Source: Zymoseptoria tritici IPO323
Taxonomy: Eukaryota > Ascomycota > Dothideomycetes > Mycosphaerellales > Mycosphaerellaceae
Assembly (NCBI RefSeq): GCF_000219625.1
Contig: NC_018215.1
Location: 372,001 to 436,000 of the forward strand
Direction of reading: 5' to 3'
DNA: 64,000 bases
In this document: in pieces, positions 58,892-64,000 of the stretch
How positions within the stretch are numbered: position 1 is the first letter of the stretch
How the letters are laid out: each line of letters begins with the position of its first letter
Program-made: the position numbers and the translations under genes
The notes under the pieces: model-generated
Told to the model about the DNA's origin: nothing
Seen by the model: only the letters and a program-made list of their open reading frames with translations
Databases searched by the model: none

Positions 58892-60128
58892 CTAGCTGGA
58901 TGTTGCATCTGTGGATAGCTCCAGGTCATCAGGAATATACAACTCGCCCTTGAAGAGAAATCTAGCTGTGCGCACAAACGACAATGTCTTGAAAGTCGGC
59001 AAGCCGTCGCTCCCAGTCTCACCAACCTCGAGAGATATCGGCAGGATGCCTGAAGGATGGTGGACATTAAACTCTTTCTCGTGGACCGCACTCGGTCTCG
59101 TAAGCTCCGCGACCAAGGAGCCAGGTATTCGACTGCAGGCTGCTGTGCAAGTGGCTCCTGCACCTGCCATGGCTGAGTGGCAGGCATTATCCAAGAAGAG
59201 CCGCGACTGTATATGAGCATTTTCATCTGGAGTCGACGACAGCAATGCTACCATAGGCAAGATCGGAGTATCCTCGTCGACGGTGGTCCAGTCGCGACAC
59301 AAACCAACGGAATGTGCTGCACGACCACGGAACTCTCGAATTCGCTTGAGCAGCTGCTTGTCCTCGTTGATCTTCTTGGGATGTTCGTCGCCGATCAGAC
59401 CAAAGTCTTCCGCCTTTGCAAACGCTATGATGTGAGCAGCGTCGCAAATGGTGTACTGAACAGTCTGACCATCGAGCTGCATGGTGTCCACTGGTTTCCC
59501 TGTCGGCATCAAGCCTCGCCCAACAGCACCTCCTACTGTCTGCTTGATGATCAGCAAGTTCACCGGGATCGAGAGCTGTTTAGTCTACCTGTCGGTAATC
59601 CATCAGAATGGGTGAGCCAGATCCCGGACATCCAGCAATCTCATAGTCACCCTTTTCCAAGAATCTGCCGGTCTTCTCGTTGATCGGGACATGTGTTATA
59701 AGCACCTTCTTCGTTCCCGTCTGATACATGCGAACCTCCTGACTGATGATGCTCGGATCTGCAGCATTACTTAATCGCTTCTCTTTCACGAGTCCCTCGT
59801 TGATGGCAAACGGTCCCACTCCAGACGAGATATTTCCACAACCTGCATCGTAGTCCACGAACCTTGAGTTGACCGAGACTTGACAGAAAATGAAATCCAC
59901 GTCGGCGTCCTCTCGCTCGGAAGGTCTGATGATGGCAACTTTAGAGGTGACTGGATATGTCCCTCCCATGCCATCAATCTGCATCGGATCCGGACTGCCC
60001 ATGATACGCATCAGAAATCGATCTCGATTAGGTCCATGCGGTGGAATGTCCTTTTCGTGGAAGAAGAGCGCTTTGCTGGTTCCACCGCGAATGTATATCG
60101 CCGGCACCGTTGGCTCGCCTGTTGTCAT
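58892..60128 (-). CDS. PrpF-family isomerase (AcnD-accessory / 2-methylaconitate isomerase-like)
   Basis: Member of the PrpF/DUF453 family with the diaminopimelate-epimerase fold; bacterial PrpF isomerises 2-methylaconitate in the methylcitrate pathway. Fungal members have uncertain substrates. Two minus-strand exons, 59589-60128 and 58892-59539, join in phase across a 49-nt intron (GTAGAC..GCAG) to 395 residues, the usual length. Landmarks: VPAIYIRGGTSKALFFHEKD at the start, GSPDPMQIDGMGGTYPVTSK, the Cys-containing DYDAGCGNISSGVGPFAI (catalytic Cys at about residue 96), SPILMDYRQTVGGAVGRG across the junction, and HPSGILPISLEV in the second half. Filamentous fungi normally run the methylcitrate cycle without a PrpF, so the role may be in another isomerisation. 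It shares a divergent promoter with the next gene. Confidence 0.88.
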
Positions 60129-60634
60129 GGTGAAATGCTACAGGTCTGATTCAATCTTGTTACCCGAGAAGTGTCTTGTTACCCAATGCCACAAAAGCAC
60201 GATGGGAAGGGAGACCATCAGCTCTAGTACTCTGCAAAACTTTTAGCCGGTCTGTTGATCATTGCGTCACATGCTGGACCGCGAGTATGAGCTTCAAGTC
60301 GATGCTTCGATAGCTCTCCTGAAATACATCTGCGGGCAACGAGCATGCACAGCACGAGTGAATACAAGCTTATCTCTCCTGTTACCCAAGCATGAGCCAT
60401 CTGCTCTGCTTACCTTACTTGTGCAGGGTTGTGGCACATGCTGAAAGACAAAACGACGCTAAGATAAGCGGATAACGACACGAAGGTCAAGCTTGAGCTT
60501 CCTCACTGGCATTTGTCTTTCCTTCATCAACATCTCAAATACCGCGACATTGTCTTTGCGCTTCCACACTATAGCGCTACTTGCAATTCGCATCGACTAA
60601 GCATACAACCAGCATCTTCCGCACGAACACAATC
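60129..60634. promoter_or_regulatory. Divergent promoter, PrpF-like gene and EVE-domain gene
   Basis: 506 bases between two outward-pointing start codons. It contains AT-richer stretches than its surroundings but no clear TATA box. No coding frame is convincing. Confidence 0.4.
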
Positions 60635-62969
60635 ATGCCGCCCAAGAAGAGCAAGGCGAAGGCCAAGGCCAAGGCTGCTCCGGCTCCAGCTGTGCAGGCT
60701 CCAGTTCCAGAGAGTGGTTAGTTATAACGCACCATCTGATACTGCAGACAATGACTGACGACAAGCAGTGACCTCCAAGCGCGGCACTGAACACCCCACC
60801 TCCGCCGCTTATGCGCGTCCACGTCGCGAGAGCACGATGGTCATCGCACCTGGTGAGCGAGCCCCCACTTGCATTGATCTGGCCGAAATCTGACCGTACC
60901 CATAGTGCTAGCAAACACTCCAAAGAAGCGCGGCAGACCGGCCAACCCGACCACGACGAATGATGAACCAGCCGCGAAGCGCGGTCGTCCGGCAAAGAAA
61001 GGCACTGCAACAGTGACAAGCAAGAAGCGAGGAAGACAGGCTCAGGATAGCGCTGCTGAGATGAGCAATGAGGAAGAAGATGAGATTGTGGAGCCTCCGA
61101 AGAAGCGCGGTCGGCCTGCGAAAGCGCAGGCGGCGCAGGATAACGAAGTTAGCGACGAAGGCGAGGCGCAAGAGCCTGCACCTACCCCCGTCAAGCGTGG
61201 TCGCGGTCGGCCCGCCAAAACTCAGCCTGCGCAAGACAACGAAATCGGCGACGAAGGTGAAGTGGAAGAGCCCGCACCGACTCCAGCTAAGCGTGGACCC
61301 GGCCGACCTAAGAAAGCATCTAAGCGGGGAGGACGCGCGGGCACCAAGCTCGCTCCTGCTGTTCCAGAGGACGAGACTCCACCACCAAAGCGGCGCGGTA
61401 GCTCACCTCATGGTGGAGAGACTACCAAAATGGACGGAGATGATGATGCCGCTGCCGGTCAACTCGAGGACGAACTGTTGGGTGATGCAGACAATGGCGT
61501 CACTCCCGAGCCAGCTGTCACAGCCACCAAGAAAGGCAGAGGCGGAAAGGGCAAGGCCAAGATGACTGAGGAAGAAGAAGAGGCAGATGTGTCGAGCTCT
61601 GGCAAGCAGTACTGGCTCATGAAGGCGGAGCAGGAGGATCGTGACGAGACCGCTAAGAGCGGCCGAGTTGTGAACACGAAGTTTACGGTAAGAAGGCAAA
61701 TTCACGAGGCGTGCAGCTCAGCTTGACCCAGTTCCTTGGGCAATGTCCGCGCGTCTAAGCTTATGTTCGCACGTTTACATCTGGAGCAATAGCTGACCCA
61801 ATCCCTCCATATTACAGATCGATGACCTTCGCTCCAAGACCGCTCCCGAGCTATGGGGTACGTCTTCCCGATGATAGCAACTGCATGGCAGTCCGAGTTT
61901 GTCTCGGGCTTTGTCCAGTCGCAGTCAACATGATATCTCGGTCTTTGAGCATAGCTGACCTCTCATAGATGGTGTCCGGAACGCAACCGCAGCCAAGAAC
62001 ATGCGCGCCATGAAAGTCGGTGATCTGGCATTCTTCTACGCTAGTGAGTGACAGCAAAGGGTAGATGGCTTTCGCATCGAGCATGTGTTACCAGCTCCCG
62101 GTCCAACGCCTGACTCATGTGTGAACCTTTACTGACGTTCCCCCTTCAACTTAGGTGGCGGGAAGCAAGGCCGCAAGCCCGGTATCGTGGGTATCATGGA
62201 GATCGTCAAGGCCGCTGAGATCGACCAGACGGTCTACGACGAGAATAGCCTTGGTTACGTCGAGAAGGAGAAAGACCGCGGCAGATGGGTAGCCGTCCAA
62301 GTCGAGTATCGATCGAAGCTCACCAAGCCGGTCTACCTCTCCGAGCTACAAAAGTACAAGGGGGGAAGCGGCGTTCTGAGCAATATGCAAGAGCTCACGG
62401 CCGCGCGGCTTAGCGTGTCAAAGGTGTCTGAGGAGGAATGGAACTTCATCACGGAGAAGTTGATCGAGGGCTACGAAGATGATGAAGCTCTTCCCGGAAT
62501 GAATTCCAATCTCACCAACACTGGCAAGGAGCTTGAAGAAGAGGCGAACGACAGTCTGACCAGCAACATCGTCAACGGCATTACCGACGGCGCGAAGGAC
62601 GTTCTTGATGGTGTCGCCGACACTGCTACCAAGATCGTCGACGGCGAGGGTCTTCCTGAACTGGCTCTGCCCACGATCGAGAACGAGGTGCCAACTTCCG
62701 ACACCGCTCTCCCTGCCAATACCTCCCAGACCTCCCGCCCTACCTCTCGCGCTTCTTCGACTAAAGGCAAGGCTGGTGGCTCTCGCGCCTCGTCTGTTGC
62801 CAAGAGCAAGGTGGGTGGATCTCGCGCTGGTAGTGCCGCACCTTCTACGAGTGGTCTCGCTCCGCCAGCTACCAAGGGTCGTGGTCGTAGCATCACGCCG
62901 AGGTCTCGCGCCGGAAGTGCTCGTCCGGCGGAGGAAGCTGCAGCGATGCAGACCATTGGTGAGGAGTAA
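60635..62969 (+). CDS. AT-hook and EVE-domain protein (THYN1-like)
   Basis: Predicted nuclear DNA-binding protein. Six exons, 60635-60716, 60769-60852, 60906-61687, 61818-61857, 61969-62043 and 62155-62969, join in phase to 625 residues. The N-terminal half is lysine-rich with about five AT-hook-like cores (KKRGRPANP, AKRGRPAKK, KKRGRPAKA, KRGRGRPAKT, KRGPGRPKKA) separated by acidic spacers. An EVE (PUA-like) domain spans about 288-460: KQYWLMKAEQEDRDE, VGDLAFFYASGGKQGRKPGI, VGIMEIVKAAEIDQTVYD and VQVEYRSKLTKPVYL. EVE domains of the THYN1 group are known or proposed to bind modified bases; binding here is inference. The C-terminal tail repeats a GGSRASS/GGSRAGS-type unit. The exon pattern is well supported by phase at all five introns. 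Confidence 0.88.
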
Positions 62970-63386
62970 TACTTCACCTTCATCGCCAAAACCAGGGTTG
63001 TGATATCGCAGTACAAGTGGCTGCAGGGAGTTGTCTCAGCTCTTGAGATTCGCGAGTGTTTTGCAATGCCCGTGGAAAGGGGTAGTTCTTTCTCCAAAGG
63101 AATGAAACGGTTATCGGCGTTCTGGGAAGACAGCATGGAGATACCCACACATTCTGACGTTACGGAGCACTTGCTTGGAGAGACGTAGTGTAGACTGAAA
63201 AGTACAAGCTGCACCCAACTCGTTTCTTCCCAGGTCTTGACTTTTAGAACACAAAGTTGCAACTGTAGTGAGACCATCGCTGTAGCATTTAAGTGGGTCC
63301 GTGCACCTTGAGGAGAGCTGTGGCGGCTACATGAGCTCCAAGGCTCTTACACCTACAGTTAGACCTGTCATCAAGGCAACAAGTCG
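62970..63386. other. Short intergenic region
   Basis: 417 bases between the EVE-domain gene and the next plus-strand start. It holds a 3' region and the next promoter. A short in-frame ORF at 63000-63188 has no supporting features. Confidence 0.35.
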
Positions 63387-64000
63387 ATGTTCCGCAGATT
63401 TGTGTCCACTCTCCGCCATAATTTCAGACCAATGGATGAACTCGTGCAACAACAGATCAAGCTCGTCGAAGCGAAGAAGAGAGACGAGGTGCCATGGAAG
63501 ATGGACATCGCGTACGATCAACCATACTACAACTATGAAGGTCAACAGTGGAAAGAGCAAACACCGGACTTATCGTCGAACGTTTCATCTTCACGAGACA
63601 CTATCTCGAAGCTAGCTCTCTACTCATGGAACATCGACTTTATGCTGCCTTTTGCAAACTCCCGCATGTCCGCGGCACTCGCCCATCTCCAAAAGATCGT
63701 CGCCGATGCGAAAGACCACGACTCCACGGCGAAAGTGGTTTATCTCCAAGAATGCGTGGCTTCCGACGTCAAGCTCATCGCCAACAATGCGTGGATCAGA
63801 GAAACGTTCGCATTGTCAGATGTGAGCACCGATAACTGGCAGTCCGGACACTACGGCACCATCAGCCTCATCGATCGCCGCTTGCCCATCGCCTCGTGCT
63901 TCCGTGTCCACTACTCGGAAACGCGCATGGAGCGAGATGTCTTGATCGTGGACGTCAAAGTGAAGGACAAGACGATTCGCTTCTGCAACACGCATCTCGA
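63387..64000 (+). CDS. TDP2-like endonuclease/exonuclease/phosphatase, partial at right edge
   Basis: The frame is open from ATG 63387 to the window end (204 codons seen), so the gene continues outside. The start MFRRFVSTLRHNFRPMDELV is followed by a charged helix and a linker. The EEP fold then begins with ISKLALYSWNIDFMLPFANS (the SWNID segment resembles the TDP2 TWNVDG strand), KVVYLQECVASDVKLI with the metal-binding Glu in LQE, a GHYGTISLIDRRL segment and IRFCNTHLE. These order and space like tyrosyl-DNA phosphodiesterase 2-type proteins, which remove topoisomerase II adducts. The C-terminal GDxN/SDH motifs that would confirm catalysis lie beyond the window. Other EEP-family members remain possible. 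An N-terminal mitochondrial signal is conceivable from the basic start. Confidence 0.7.
   Translation, partial: MFRRFVSTLRHNFRPMDELVQQQIKLVEAKKRDEVPWKMDIAYDQPYYNYEGQQWKEQTPDLSSNVSSSRDTISKLALYSWNIDFMLPFANSRMSAALAHLQKIVADAKDHDSTAKVVYLQECVASDVKLIANNAWIRETFALSDVSTDNWQSGHYGTISLIDRRLPIASCFRVHYSETRMERDVLIVDVKVKDKTIRFCNTHL

Noticed and set aside
664..64000. A single genome-maintenance gene cluster (POB3, TPP1-like, NBS1, EVE, TDP2-like)
   Set aside because: The genes are far apart, in mixed orientation and interspersed with transport, signalling and metabolic genes; nothing in the sequence shows coordinated regulation.

Overview
The window is nuclear DNA of a filamentous ascomycete (Pezizomycotina). 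The evidence is gene content (PacC, an FlbC-type regulator, Chs5, a Gin4/Hsl1-type kinase, a DUF3431 protein, a TPP1/Est3-type OB-fold protein) and gene structure: short introns of about 50-210 nt with GT..AG ends and CTRAC-like branch sites. The protein style suggests Dothideomycetes, but no marker settles the class. I see no bacterial, viral or transposon gene, no CRISPR array, and no rRNA or tRNA that I could support.

Layout from left to right. 0.7-7 kb: FACT subunit POB3 (+, start codon split by an intron), an MCT-type MFS transporter (+, eight exons) and a DUF3431 type II membrane protein (-). 8.7-15.1 kb: the pH regulator pacC (+), with a palindromic pair of PacC-type sites 37 bp before its ATG; a membrane-anchored histidine acid phosphatase/phytase (+); and a LovD-like beta-lactamase-fold hydrolase (+, seven exons). 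15.1-31.5 kb: a TPP1/Est3-type telomere protein (-) divergent from the intronless 2,368-residue PI3P 5-kinase FAB1 (+), then an NBS1/nibrin homologue (-) and a NAT/NCS2 purine permease (-, five exons). 32.8-40.7 kb: a Gin4/Hsl1-family kinase (-) and an FlbC-type C2H2 factor (-).

From 40.7 to 46.6 kb there is a long gene-poor stretch with low-complexity repeats and possibly a decayed gene. It is followed by CHS5 (+), a Zn2Cys6 regulator (-) and another gene-poor stretch (51.9-55.4 kb). 55.4-64 kb holds a small two-TM fungal protein (+), peroxisomal malate synthase (-), a PrpF-family isomerase (-) divergent from an AT-hook/EVE-domain protein (+), and the 5' part of a TDP2-like phosphodiesterase (+) running off the right edge.

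Most genes are independent housekeeping or regulatory units, not a metabolic cluster. Several act in chromatin or genome maintenance (POB3, TPP1-like, NBS1, AT-hook/EVE, TDP2-like), but they are interspersed with transport and signalling genes, so I do not claim one system. The most testable points are: (1) malate synthase, whose last intron decides whether the protein carries a C-terminal SKL; (2) the palindromic PacC sites in front of pacC; (3) the altered NAT signature in the purine permease; (4) the AT-hook plus EVE architecture. Exon joins were made by hand from splice consensus, reading phase and protein continuity.
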